A stretch of 34,929 nt of DNA from Pseudoalteromonas shioyasakiensis (GTDB lineage: Bacteria > Pseudomonadota > Gammaproteobacteria > Enterobacterales > Alteromonadaceae), in assembly GCF_022398475.1 (NCBI RefSeq), contig NZ_JAKEVM010000034.1, forward strand, positions 1 to 34,929, in the 5' to 3' direction. Shown in pieces: positions 8,331 through 15,594 of the stretch (the first letter of the stretch is position 1; every line of letters begins with the position of its first letter). A program made the translations under genes and the position numbers. Below the pieces are notes generated by a model. That model had not been told where the DNA came from and searched no databases. It saw only the letters and a list, made by a program, of their open reading frames with translations.

Positions 8331-8582
8331 GTCTTTTTGCCATGGCAGTTGAAGATACAACAACGCAGTAGACACAAAAATAATTGCAGTAAAAAATTTG
8401 GCTAACCTTATATTTATTTCGGAGTAGCCAATACTTACAGCTATAAAATAAAGTACCAGAATTGAAAGTGAAATAGCGAAAGCAAAAATAAGTGAACCAA
8501 TAAATTTGTTTATGCTTGATAACTTTAATTTTGTATAAGTGAAAACACCAATCAATAATGTAGGTACAAAAGCTAATAGCAC
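8325..8582 (-). CDS. cassette-encoded small membrane protein, second of a coupled pair
   Basis: An 85-residue protein that is nearly all hydrophobic, with three likely transmembrane helices (about residues 1-17, 26-50 and 62-80) and a short charged C-terminus (QLPWQKDA). The start is GTG at 8580-8582, overlapping the stop codon of the preceding small gene as TAGTG, which favours translational coupling. The stop codon lies inside the attC core. No family recognised. A different frame over the same DNA gives a 103-codon reading, but it lacks membrane-protein character. Confidence 0.7.
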   Translation of the reverse strand: MLLAFVPTLLIGVFTYTKLKLSSINKFIGSLIFAFAISLSILVLYFIAVSIGYSEINIRLAKFFTAIIFVSTALLYLQLPWQKDA

Positions 8583-8725
8583 TAAAGTGCTGTTGGCTCT
8601 TTAATTTCGCCTTCTTGGAGTTCATCTATTGTTATTTTTATGATTAATCCAACTAACACAATTCCAACGAATTTGAGTGTAATTTTTAGATTTGACCAAA
8701 ACTTAGATTTGAATTCAGAGGTCAA
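8582..8725 (-). CDS. cassette-encoded 47-residue membrane protein, first of a coupled pair
   Basis: A small reading frame found by translating the gap: TTG at 8723-8725 with GGAG seven bases upstream, ending in TAG at 8582-8584. The product starts MTSEFKSKFWSNLK, has one transmembrane helix (KFVGIVLVGLIIKITI, about residues 18-33) and ends in an acidic tail (DELQEGEIKEPTAL). It shares the sequence TAGTG with the start of the next gene. The two may encode partner membrane proteins in a single cassette. An alternative is one gene split by a frameshift, but each part has its own initiation signal. Confidence 0.55.
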   Translation of the reverse strand: MTSEFKSKFWSNLKITLKFVGIVLVGLIIKITIDELQEGEIKEPTAL

Positions 8726-8749
8726 TTAGAAACTCCATTTTCTCGAGGT

Positions 8750-8821
8750 GCATAACGCCCGCATTTTCGGCTGATTTGGAGCGCAGCGGAAAAGCAGTCC
8801 GACAATATGCGCTTGTTAACC
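8750..8821 (-). other. attC site
   Basis: The left core GCATAAC (8750-8756) is followed by GCCCGC, and the right core is GTTAACC (8815-8821), one base before the stop of the gene at 8823. CGGCTG pairs with CAGTCCG with one bulged base, as expected for the extrahelical base of attC sites. At 72 bp it is one of the shorter sites here. Confidence 0.85.
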
Positions 8822-8822
8822 A

Positions 8823-9554
8823 TTAGTGGCACTGTAACTCGAGTTGAAATTGGTTTTTATGCACTGGACAACGAAAGAAATAAACCAGCCCAACGTCTCC
8901 CCACATGATATTAGCTTCATCTTCGGAATCAACCTGGGCGTAAAATATCATTTCTGAATTGCATTCAGGGCAAGCAGGCCCGGCTTCACTTTGAACAAAA
9001 CGAGGATAACCACCTAAAAGCGTCGCATAATCATTTAAGCACCCAGCTCTCTCTACAGCCTCTTCATACTCTTCCCATGGAGAATCATCATTGATCTTGC
9101 AACATAGCTCACTTACCTCCTCGGAGGCAGAAGCAATACCTTCCCAATCAGGGAGAACTTCAACTATAGAGGTTATTACCATACAAGGCGTTGGTGCAAA
9201 CTCGTCATTCGAAATCCGATTTATTTCTACAATTTTACTCCTTGAAGGCTCATTGTATAGCTTTACTATCCATTGTCCCTTTTCTTCATCACCGAAGCCA
9301 CACGGAAAACACTCATTGCAATAATAGAAAACGAAGAGCTGCTGTTCTATTTCATTGTGAATTTGGTTAATAAAAGTCAGCTCTTTCTTACAAGTTGGGC
9401 ACGAGGGCCAAGTATCTCCTACCTCCGCGTAAGGCGGCCCACCAAACTTGGAGTGGCAGGAAGCAACCAAAGCTGCGTCATCACTTTGAGGCTCTAGTTT
9501 TAGTGCCTTTGTAACCAAAGATTTTAAAAGACCATCCAATTTTTGTTTACTCAT
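8823..9554 (-). CDS. cassette-encoded DUF1963-like protein with four Cys-rich clusters
   Basis: A 243-residue soluble protein resembling the DUF1963/YwqG group (recalled similarity): SKFGGPPYAEVGDTWP near residue 35 and LLGGYPRFVQ near residue 178 are the sort of repeated G-G-x-P motifs seen there. It has CPTC (about 52-55), CNEC (about 79-82), CPEC (about 196-199) and a late CPVH, which could bind a structural metal. The ATG at 9552-9554 has GGGAGTG upstream. It is the largest gene of the cluster and has attC sites on both sides. Role unknown; YwqG-like proteins turn up in many bacteria, often near toxin-immunity genes. Confidence 0.75.
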   Translation of the reverse strand: MSKQKLDGLLKSLVTKALKLEPQSDDAALVASCHSKFGGPPYAEVGDTWPSCPTCKKELTFINQIHNEIEQQLFVFYYCNECFPCGFGDEEKGQWIVKLYNEPSRSKIVEINRISNDEFAPTPCMVITSIVEVLPDWEGIASASEEVSELCCKINDDSPWEEYEEAVERAGCLNDYATLLGGYPRFVQSEAGPACPECNSEMIFYAQVDSEDEANIMWGDVGLVYFFRCPVHKNQFQLELQCH

Positions 9555-9570
9555 TTCACTCCCTTCTATT

Positions 9571-9672
9571 GGCTAACGCCGCAATATGGGGCGTATTATG
9601 CTTTGCTAAAATCAGCAACAATGGACCACCAGCCAAACTTTAGACGTCCCACTTATAATTGCCTTGTTAGGT
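9571..9672 (-). other. attC site
   Basis: The left core GGCTAAC (9571-9577) is followed by GCCGC, and the right core is GTTAGGT (9666-9672), holding the stop of the gene at 9667. The left arm has TTGCTAAAAT and the right arm AGCCAAA, a weaker version of the stem seen in the other sites. Confidence 0.82.
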
Positions 9673-10041
9673 GAAGTTTTCGACTATTTCAATAGCTCGT
9701 TGTTTTGTAAAAACACCATTAATTTCTGGATCTGTTAATTCAGCTACGTAGTCAAAAATTCCTTCCTCTTCAAAATCAACTAAATCACATAGTTGAAGAG
9801 CATCAGCAATAAAGCATAAGTGATTTTTATTTAGTTTATCTTGAATGAACAATTCACAAAGCTTTTTTATATCAACAAAAGATATAGCAATCTCTTCATC
9901 TTCAATGACATCGAGAGTAATAGAAGAACCTTTGATATCCAATTTATTTTCATAATCTGAAAATTCAGTTATAAACTCTCCTAGAAACACTTCTGGAGAT
10001 ATGTACTCATTTAATAATTTGGATAGCGATGACAGCTTCAC
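9667..10041 (-). CDS. cassette-encoded small acidic protein, possibly immunity-like
   Basis: A 124-residue acidic, helical protein with no signal peptide. The layout (LNEYISPEVFLGEFITEF at the N-terminus, alternating acidic helices, TDPEINGVFTKQRAIEIVENF at the C-terminus) resembles small contact-toxin or colicin immunity proteins, by impression only. The start is GTG at 10039-10041; AAAGG lies directly next to it, so the initiation signal is not ideal. The stop codon falls within the attC core at 9666-9672. It is the gene nearest the high-coordinate edge of the cluster, where a fresh cassette would enter if an integrase lay on that side. Confidence 0.72.
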   Translation of the reverse strand: MKLSSLSKLLNEYISPEVFLGEFITEFSDYENKLDIKGSSITLDVIEDEEIAISFVDIKKLCELFIQDKLNKNHLCFIADALQLCDLVDFEEEGIFDYVAELTDPEINGVFTKQRAIEIVENFT

Positions 10042-10049
10042 CTTTGCTC

Positions 10050-10056
10050 AGCTAAC
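10050..10056 (-). other. lone attC core-like half-site at the array edge
   Basis: AGCTAAC on the + strand (GTTAGCT on the minus strand) lies just upstream of the cassette gene starting at 10041. It fits the recombination core that begins a cassette, but no partner core or stem is present on its other side. It may be the junction with non-cassette DNA or a remnant of attI. Confidence 0.4.
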
Positions 10057-10070
10057 AGTGTATTTGTCAA

Positions 10071-10238
10071 TTAGTCTTTACACTCAAAACCTTTAGAGTC
10101 GACTTTGGCGACGTTGTCTTTATTGTCACACTCTTTAATTGCCATCTCTGTGTGATTGTGCTCATTGTATTGTTTAGCAATTACGCCAAGGCTTAGCACA
10201 ATTACTTAAGCTATCACTATTTTTTTAATTTTAGACAT
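10071..10238 (-). pseudogene. small membrane or exported protein gene with an in-frame stop at codon 11
   Basis: A 55-residue reading frame with a good start (AAAGGA about six bases before the ATG at 10236-10238). It reads MSKIKKIVIA, then TAA at 10206-10208, then VIVLSLGVIAKQYNEHNH and a C-terminal part with two cysteines (IKECDNK... and GFECKD). The hydrophobic segment spans the stop, so the stop is very likely a nonsense mutation in a former signal or anchor. Similar small proteins with a Cys-x-n-GF-x-C pattern occur in marine gammaproteobacteria (recalled). Restart at a GTG just after the stop is possible but would lose the basic N-terminus. Confidence 0.65.
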
Positions 10239-10302
10239 AAACATTCCTTTGAAAATAAAATATTTAAATACAAACAGTTGCGCTTGCTATTTTTGATAAA
10301 AC

Positions 10303-10761
10303 TTAATCAATTAGTGCCATCGAATTTAAATTGAAGTTATAAATAGAAAATGACTCACCTTCTTCTTTTAACGTGACGGTTATTTGTGCGTCTCCATTAG
10401 TGTATGAAGCTGGAATTAAATAAGTAACATAAGTACCAGAACCACCTCCAGTGACAGCTTTAGAGCTAACATTTATAAATTCAAATTCACCTAGTTCTTT
10501 TAATTCGCCCAACTTTGAGAATGCACGCATGATTTTAGAAATATCTTCATCTGTGGCATTTTCAATTGATGATGGGGTCATATAGTTTTTGAGAGTCTGA
10601 GGGTCCCATTGAGAGATATCTGTAATTGCTGAATTTAGGTAAGGAATAGCAGTTTCTTTGTAAGCAGAGGATTTATTCGCAGTCCAAATTGCTAAAAGTA
10701 CAAATAAGCTAATTAACACTAAAAATGTTATACCAATTCCTTTAAGTATCTTTTTAACCAT
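10303..10761 (-). CDS. membrane-anchored protein of unknown function
   Basis: A 152-residue protein with an N-terminal transmembrane helix (about residues 9-27, IGITFLVLISLFVLLAIW) after a lysine-rich start, then a soluble domain of about 120 residues, probably periplasmic. The soluble part has helix-rich and then beta-rich sections ending YNFNLNSMALID; the general shape recalls small lipocalin- or NTF2-like accessory domains, but no family is recognised. The ATG at 10759-10761 has only a weak purine-rich site upstream. No attC is seen on either side, so it is probably not a cassette even though it has the same orientation. Confidence 0.7.
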   Translation of the reverse strand: MVKKILKGIGITFLVLISLFVLLAIWTANKSSAYKETAIPYLNSAITDISQWDPQTLKNYMTPSSIENATDEDISKIMRAFSKLGELKELGEFEFINVSSKAVTGGGSGTYVTYLIPASYTNGDAQITVTLKEEGESFSIYNFNLNSMALID

Positions 10762-11088
10762 GATTTTTATTATTTTTCCTTGATTGAATCACTTAGAATT
10801 TATCAGCTTTAAATGTCTTATGGTAGTACCAATGTGACCCAATTTGTGTCGAAATTTGTTAAACACGAATTTTAGTTGCTTGTATCATCGCCAAAATGCC
10901 CGTTCTTTGGCTCTTAACCTCAAGTAGCCCATACTCTGAGTAAATCCACTCAATCAGTTTTCAACTTATTTTTGCTCAGCATATATTAATGCTACTAAGC
11001 AAAAATATATCCACCGCAAACTAACTCAGAGCTAAGATTTATTTGGTACAATCAGTCTTTGATATGGCTAACAGATAGGTTTTCCTCA
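10762..11088. other. intergenic region with an interrupted 37-base dyad
   Basis: No gene is visible. The region must hold divergent promoters for the membrane protein (leftward) and rlmF (rightward). A strong dyad lies at 10969-11005: TTTTTGCT pairs with AGCAAAAA and, inside that, AGCAT pairs with ATGCT around a 6-base loop. It could be an operator or a bidirectional terminator-like hairpin. Confidence 0.55.
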
Positions 11089-11994
11089 ATGCATCCGCGA
11101 AATCGCCACTTGAATGGCTACGACTTTACTTTGCTATGCAAAGATACTCCTGCCCTAACACCTTATATAACGCAAACGCCAGCGGGCACTGATACCATTG
11201 ATTTCACCAATGCACTAGCGGTTAAAACCCTCAACCAAGCGTTATTAAAAAGCCATTATAAAATCGATTTTTGGGATTTGCCCGACAACTACCTTTGCCC
11301 ACCGGTTCCTGGCAGAGTGGATTACATTCACCACTTGGCCGATTTATTAGCAAACGATAACCAAGGTCATATTCCTACGGGAAAGCAAGTAAAAGTGCTT
11401 GATGTAGGCACGGGTGCGAATTTGATTTACCCGCTTACTGGTAATCACGAATATGGCTGGCACTTCACCGGTTCAGATATTGATGCCTTGTCTGTTAAAA
11501 TTGCCAAACAAATCGTGCAATTCAACCGCCTCAAAATTAATGTTAAGCAGCAAAACAACGTCGATAAAATGTTTACAGGCGTGATATCGAATAAAGATGT
11601 TTTTCATCTAACTTTATGCAACCCCCCATTTCATGCCAGCGAGCAACAGGCCAAAGCAGGTACTGAGCGTAAATGGAAAAACCTAAACAAAGCGCCACAA
11701 AAAGTGCTTAATTTTGGTGGCCGCCAAAACGAGCTTTGGTGTGTAGGCGGTGAACGCGAATTTATCAGTAAAATGTGCATTGAGAGCCAAGAGTTTGCAG
11801 AGCAATGTATTTGGTTTACATCGCTTGTTTCAAAGTCTGACACTTTGCCGCATATAAAAAAGTTGCTTAGTACACTTAATGTGAAAGAAGTAAGAGTTAT
11901 AAAAATGGCACAAGGCCAAAAAATTAGTCGCTTTATTGCTTGGAGCTATTTTGACCAAGCCGACCGCGAAGCCATTCTTAACGAACTAGTATAA
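11089..11994 (+). CDS. rlmF: 23S rRNA (adenine-1618-N6)-methyltransferase RlmF
   Basis: A 301-residue SAM-dependent methyltransferase that N6-methylates A1618 in 23S rRNA. Recognised by the family opening [13 protein letters not shown], the segment [20 protein letters not shown], the SAM-binding motif [14 protein letters not shown] and the catalytic N6-adenine motif NPPFHAS. The start is the ATG at 11089, which matches the conserved N-terminus of the family and has AGGT nine bases upstream; an upstream TTG at 11059 would add ten residues with no conservation. The next gene, ltaE, begins nine bases after the stop, so the two are probably cotranscribed. Confidence 0.93.
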   Translation: MHPRNRHLNGYDFTLLCKDTPALTPYITQTPAGTDTIDFTNALAVKTLNQALLKSHYKIDFWDLPDNYLCPPVPGRVDYIHHLADLLANDNQGHIPTGKQVKVLDVGTGANLIYPLTGNHEYGWHFTGSDIDALSVKIAKQIVQFNRLKINVKQQNNVDKMFTGVISNKDVFHLTLCNPPFHASEQQAKAGTERKWKNLNKAPQKVLNFGGRQNELWCVGGEREFISKMCIESQEFAEQCIWFTSLVSKSDTLPHIKKLLSTLNVKEVRVIKMAQGQKISRFIAWSYFDQADREAILNELV

Positions 11995-12003
11995 GGATAA
12001 TAG

Positions 12004-13012
12004 ATGATCGACTTTCGTTCAGACACAGTTACAAAACCAACAGCAGCCATGCGCGCGGTCATGAATGACGCCCCAGTAGGCGACGATGTATATGGTGACG
12101 ACCCAAGCGTTAATCAGCTTGAACAATATGCTGTTGAGCGCCATGGCTTTGAGAGCGCCCTTTATTGTAGCTCAGGCACGCAAGCAAACTTACTTGCATT
12201 GATGGCACATTGTGAACGTGGCGACGAATACATTTGTGGGCAACAAGCACATAACTACAAATTTGAGGGTGGCGGTGCTGCTGTATTGGGTTCTATTCAG
12301 CCTCAAACCAATTGAAAATAATGCCGATGGCAGCTTAGATTTAAACAAAGTTGTGGCTGCAATTAAAGCTGATGACTTTCACTTTGCTAAAACCAAACTA
12401 CTTAGCTTAGAAAACACCATTGGTGGCAAAGTTCTCCCGCTAAGTTATCTAAAAGAAGCCAGAGAGTGTGTTGATAAACATAACCTTGCTCTGCACTTAG
12501 ACGGTGCCCGCGTGTATAACGCGGCGGTTAAGTTAGGTGTTGATATCACTGAGATCACTCAGTATTTTGATTCAGTGTCTATTTGCTTATCAAAAGGACT
12601 CGGTGCGCCTGTTGGCTCACTATTACTAGGTAGCAAAGCACTGATTGATAAAGCGCGCCGCTGGCGTAAAGTACTTGGTGGTGGTATGCGCCAAGCGGGT
12701 ATGCTTGCAGCCGCTGGCCAGTATGCACTTGAGCATCACGTAGCAAGGCTTGCTGAGGATCACGATAACGCGGCGTATTTAGCTGAACAGTTAAACACGT
12801 TAGCTGGTTTTGATACGTCAACTTTTCAAATCGATACCAATATTGTTTACGCAAATGTTGCCGAACATATCGATTTAAAAGCAGTGGCACATGCGTTAAA
12901 AGAGCAAAAAATGCTGTTTTCACCAGGTAAACCACTGCGATTAGTGACCCATTTAGGCGTCACTAAGCAAGATATTGATAGCTTTATCTCGGCATTAGCG
13001 GCCGAGATTTAA
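12004..13012 (+). pseudogene. ltaE: low-specificity L-threonine aldolase, broken by a +1 frameshift
   Basis: LtaE is a PLP enzyme cleaving L-threonine or allo-threonine to glycine and acetaldehyde. Frame one (12004-12315) reads [12 protein letters not shown] through VLGSIQPQ and then stops. Frame two continues PIENNADGSLDLNKV to the end at 13012 and includes the PLP-lysine motif ICLSKGLG and the GGGMRQAG segment. E. coli LtaE (from memory) reads GSIQPQPI across this point, so removing one A from the A-run at 12305-12307 restores a full-length protein of about 335 residues. Either the gene is inactivated, or this is a sequence error. A start AAGGATAATAG-ATG is good. Its 3' end overlaps tdk by 18 bases. 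Confidence 0.88.
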
Positions 13013-13579
13013 CGCTTCTTTATAATGTTTGCGGCACACCGATACATATCGGTCGTTGCCGCCAATTTCTACCTGATCACCGTCTGCAATCGCATTGCCA
13101 TGCTCATCAGTACGCAGTACATGGTTAGCTTTACGACCACAATGACATACTGTTTTTAACTCAATTAGTTTGTCTGCCCAGGCAAGTAGGTATTGTGAAC
13201 CACTAAATAGCTCACCTCTAAAATCGTTACGTAAGCCATAACACAGCACCGGAATACCAAGCTCATCAACCACATCTGTCAATTGCATTACTTGGTCTTT
13301 TGATAAAAACTGACACTCATCAACTAAAATACAATGGCGCTTTTGCTCTGCATTTAATGATTTGATTAGCTCAAATACATCTTTATCTGCATCAAAAATA
13401 TGCGCATCAGCCTGTAAACCAATACGTGAAGACACCTTGCCAACACCTGCTCTATCATCAATAGCCGCTGTTAAAATAACAGGTTCCATACCACGTTCGC
13501 GGTAGTTAAATGCAGATTGTAAAAGTGTGGTAGATTTGCCTGCATTCATTGCAGAATAATAAAAGTACAGCTGTGCCAT
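12995..13579 (-). CDS. tdk: thymidine kinase
   Basis: A 194-residue type II thymidine kinase that phosphorylates thymidine with ATP in nucleotide salvage. Features are the P-loop MNAGKST near the N-terminus, the ILVDECQFL motif with catalytic acid region, and the zinc-binding lasso domain with [12 protein letters not shown] and a later CRKHY. The start ATG at 13577-13579 gives [16 protein letters not shown], the usual N-terminus; a TTG four codons upstream was rejected. It is convergent with ltaE, with an 18-base overlap. Confidence 0.95.
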   Translation of the reverse strand: MAQLYFYYSAMNAGKSTTLLQSAFNYRERGMEPVILTAAIDDRAGVGKVSSRIGLQADAHIFDADKDVFELIKSLNAEQKRHCILVDECQFLSKDQVMQLTDVVDELGIPVLCYGLRNDFRGELFSGSQYLLAWADKLIELKTVCHCGRKANHVLRTDEHGNAIADGDQVEIGGNDRYVSVCRKHYKEALNLGR

Positions 13580-13687
13580 GATGTTGCCCAAATTTTAAAG
13601 TCGCAATATGCTACCCTAATCGCGCGACAACATCATCTATTACCTTACTCTTATTACCTCAATCGTTGTCCCAGTAAAATTGCTGTT

Positions 13688-14161
13688 TTATAACAAGCCT
13701 TCGTGTTTCAGTAACCACTCTTTTCTTTCAAGGCCACCTGCATAGCCTGTGAGTTTACCGTTTGCACCAATAATTCGATGGCACGGCACAATAATGCTAA
13801 TGGGGTTTTTAGCATTTGCAGCGCCCACTGCACGCACCGCTTTTGGGTTATTAATGGCAATTGCTATATCTTGGTAGCTTTTGCTTTGACCAAACTCAAC
13901 ATCCATCAGTGCACGCCAAACTTGCTTTTGAAAGTGAGTACCTTGGGTATCAAGGGGTACTGTAAAACGTGTACGCTCACCGTTAAAGTATTCATTAAGC
14001 TCACTTATACACATTAAAATGGGTGTAAGAGTGTGCTCATCAACAACCTCTGTTTGCATTGCAACCACCGGGTAAAAGCCAACGTAACTGATGCCTTTTG
14101 ATGTACTTTGAATGGTAATATCGCCAATGGGGCTTGGCATAATAACTTGTTGCATACTCAT
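13688..14161 (-). CDS. ogt: methylated-DNA-protein cysteine methyltransferase
   Basis: A 157-residue O6-alkylguanine-DNA alkyltransferase (suicide repair protein). The acceptor Cys sits in the invariant IVPCHRIIG motif; the helix-turn-helix region YQDIAIAINNPKAVRAVGAANAKNP and the C-terminal GYAGGLERKEWLLKHE segment are standard. The start is the ATG at 14159-14161, which overlaps the stop of the upstream Ada/AlkA fusion as ATGA, a strong sign of translational coupling. A longer start at 14209 would read inside the upstream gene and was rejected. Confidence 0.93.
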   Translation of the reverse strand: MSMQQVIMPSPIGDITIQSTSKGISYVGFYPVVAMQTEVVDEHTLTPILMCISELNEYFNGERTRFTVPLDTQGTHFQKQVWRALMDVEFGQSKSYQDIAIAINNPKAVRAVGAANAKNPISIIVPCHRIIGANGKLTGYAGGLERKEWLLKHEGLL

Positions 14162-15507
14162 AATTGTTGCCATAGTTGAAAAGTTAAATAAGAGCGAAAT
14201 GGCGCACAATGCTCGCTATTAAATTCGCTTATTCCAGCGAGGGCTTTTTTAACCCCTAAGTCGCCCGCCAATAGAATATCGGGGTGGCTTTGACCACGCA
14301 GCTTGGCGTAATTAACGGTCCACGGGCCAATACCTTTGAGCTCTAGCCAATTATCAAGCTCTTGATTATCTGGGTTTTGCTGACAATAAGCACTTAAACG
14401 CCGTAGCGCATCTTTACGTGATTGTGGCATTTTAAAAAAATCGAGTTCAGAATTGGCAACCCATTCAGGGCTTGGAAAATAGTGGTTATCACTTTGCTGA
14501 TTAAACTCACTTACAAGCTGTGTAACGAGATTGTGAGCCGCTGTAACACTCACTTGCTGACCAAGTACCGCACGTATGCCCGCTTCATAGTCTGACCAAA
14601 TTCCCGGCAAACGCAGCCCAACACAAAGTGGCATCGCACCTTTAAGCTCTGCATCTAAATGCTGTTCAATAGTGTGCGTGTCGGCGTCTAAATCAAGCAC
14701 ACGGCGAATGTTATGGATCACTTGCTGTAAATAGCGGGTGTTATCAATATCAATTGCCACTTTAAAATGGTTTTTATGCTCAACAAAATGCGCTGTGAAT
14801 TGCCCTTGGCAATGCTTATCTTTAAAGGTGCGACCATAGCTCGTTGCGCTCAACCATTCTAGGCCACTAATTAAACGGCGCTGTAAAAAGTCATGGAGTG
14901 CTTGCCAGTTATAAGGCGGCCTAAATGCCAGTGTTAGAGTTAATGTTGAGGCTGGTTTTTTATCAGACTTACGTAACTTTGAAGGGGCAATATTTAACTG
15001 CTTTAAAAAAGCATCGTTAAAACGGCGAATACTATTAAAACCAGAAGCAAATGCGATATCTGCCACCGACAAATCTGTTTCTTGTAATAGCTGCTTGGCA
15101 AAATTGCATTGGTTAAATAATCGATACTGGGTGATCGAGAGTCCAAAATGTTGGTTAAACAAACGGCGTAAATAGCGGCTCGACACCCCTAGCCTGTCTG
15201 CTAAAACCTCACAGTCGTAAGCCTCGCCTTTATCAATCAGTTGTTTTGCGCGTAATGCGGTGGTTTTAGTACCTAGCCAAGCTGGGCTATTCGGTGCACT
15301 ATCTGGGCGGCAGCGAATACATGGCCGAAAACCATCTTGCGCAGCCAAGTGCGCGTATTGGTAGTATTCAACATTCTTTTCTTGTGCCGTTGGTGCTGGG
15401 CAAATGGGTCTGCAATAAATGCCAGTACTTTTTACCGCCACAAAAAACACCCCATCAAAGCGTGGGTCGCCGCTTTGCCTTGCTGTTTGCCATTGTTGGC
15501 TAGTCAT
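14158..15507 (-). CDS. Ada N-terminal / AraC / AlkA fusion, methylation-responsive regulator and 3-methyladenine glycosylase
   Basis: A 449-residue three-domain protein. Residues about 1-75 are the Ada zinc domain with four cysteines in YCRPICPAP and PCIRCRPD; in Ada the first of these accepts methyl from phosphotriesters and switches the protein on. Residues about 80-180 are an AraC-type DNA-binding domain with two HTH motifs (CEVLADRLGVSSRYLRRLF and SVADIAFASGFNSIRRFN). Residues about 190-449 are the AlkA glycosylase, with an HhH motif LKGIGPWTVNYAKLRG and the catalytic-Asp region DILLAGDLGVKKAL. It both senses alkylation and removes 3-alkylpurines. Coupled by ATGA overlap to the methyltransferase gene, so together they reproduce Ada plus AlkA in another order. 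Confidence 0.93.
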   Translation of the reverse strand: MTSQQWQTARQSGDPRFDGVFFVAVKSTGIYCRPICPAPTAQEKNVEYYQYAHLAAQDGFRPCIRCRPDSAPNSPAWLGTKTTALRAKQLIDKGEAYDCEVLADRLGVSSRYLRRLFNQHFGLSITQYRLFNQCNFAKQLLQETDLSVADIAFASGFNSIRRFNDAFLKQLNIAPSKLRKSDKKPASTLTLTLAFRPPYNWQALHDFLQRRLISGLEWLSATSYGRTFKDKHCQGQFTAHFVEHKNHFKVAIDIDNTRYLQQVIHNIRRVLDLDADTHTIEQHLDAELKGAMPLCVGLRLPGIWSDYEAGIRAVLGQQVSVTAAHNLVTQLVSEFNQQSDNHYFPSPEWVANSELDFFKMPQSRKDALRRLSAYCQQNPDNQELDNWLELKGIGPWTVNYAKLRGQSHPDILLAGDLGVKKALAGISEFNSEHCAPFRSYLTFQLWQQL

Positions 15508-15594
15508 AATTATTCTCGTTACACGCTAATACCGTTAGCTTAACTGAATATTATTTTTTGACTAGCCAGTTTCGGACCTTAACTATTTAAACAG

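Larger units (their letters stand above)
6091..10056 (-). mobile_element. integron cassette cluster without an integrase (CALIN-like)
   Basis: Seven imperfect palindromes lie at the 3' ends of consecutive minus-strand genes. On the + strand most read as a left core ending TAAC followed by GCC, a variable stem-loop, then TTGTTA and a right core overlapping or near the stop codon of the next gene. Several share GGCTAAAAT in the left stem arm. This matches integron attC sites of the Vibrio/Pseudoalteromonas chromosomal kind, read here in reverse. Genes are small, all oriented alike, and mostly of unknown function, which is typical of cassettes. No intI gene or attI is present in the window. If one exists it should lie towards the high-coordinate side, but the neighbours there are not integrase genes. 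Confidence 0.85.

Noticed and set aside
8314..8625. Minus-strand frame of 103 codons over the coupled membrane pair
   Set aside because: It is Tyr/Cys/Lys-rich and lacks the membrane pattern. The two shorter frames in the same DNA have proper starts and a coupled stop/start.
5229..11088. Integron integrase gene or remnant near the cassette cluster
   Set aside because: None of the frames in the cluster or on either side shows tyrosine-recombinase motifs, and the gaps are too short for a full gene.
12579..12935. Minus-strand frame of 118 codons inside ltaE
   Set aside because: Antisense shadow of a gene whose sense frame matches threonine aldolase closely.
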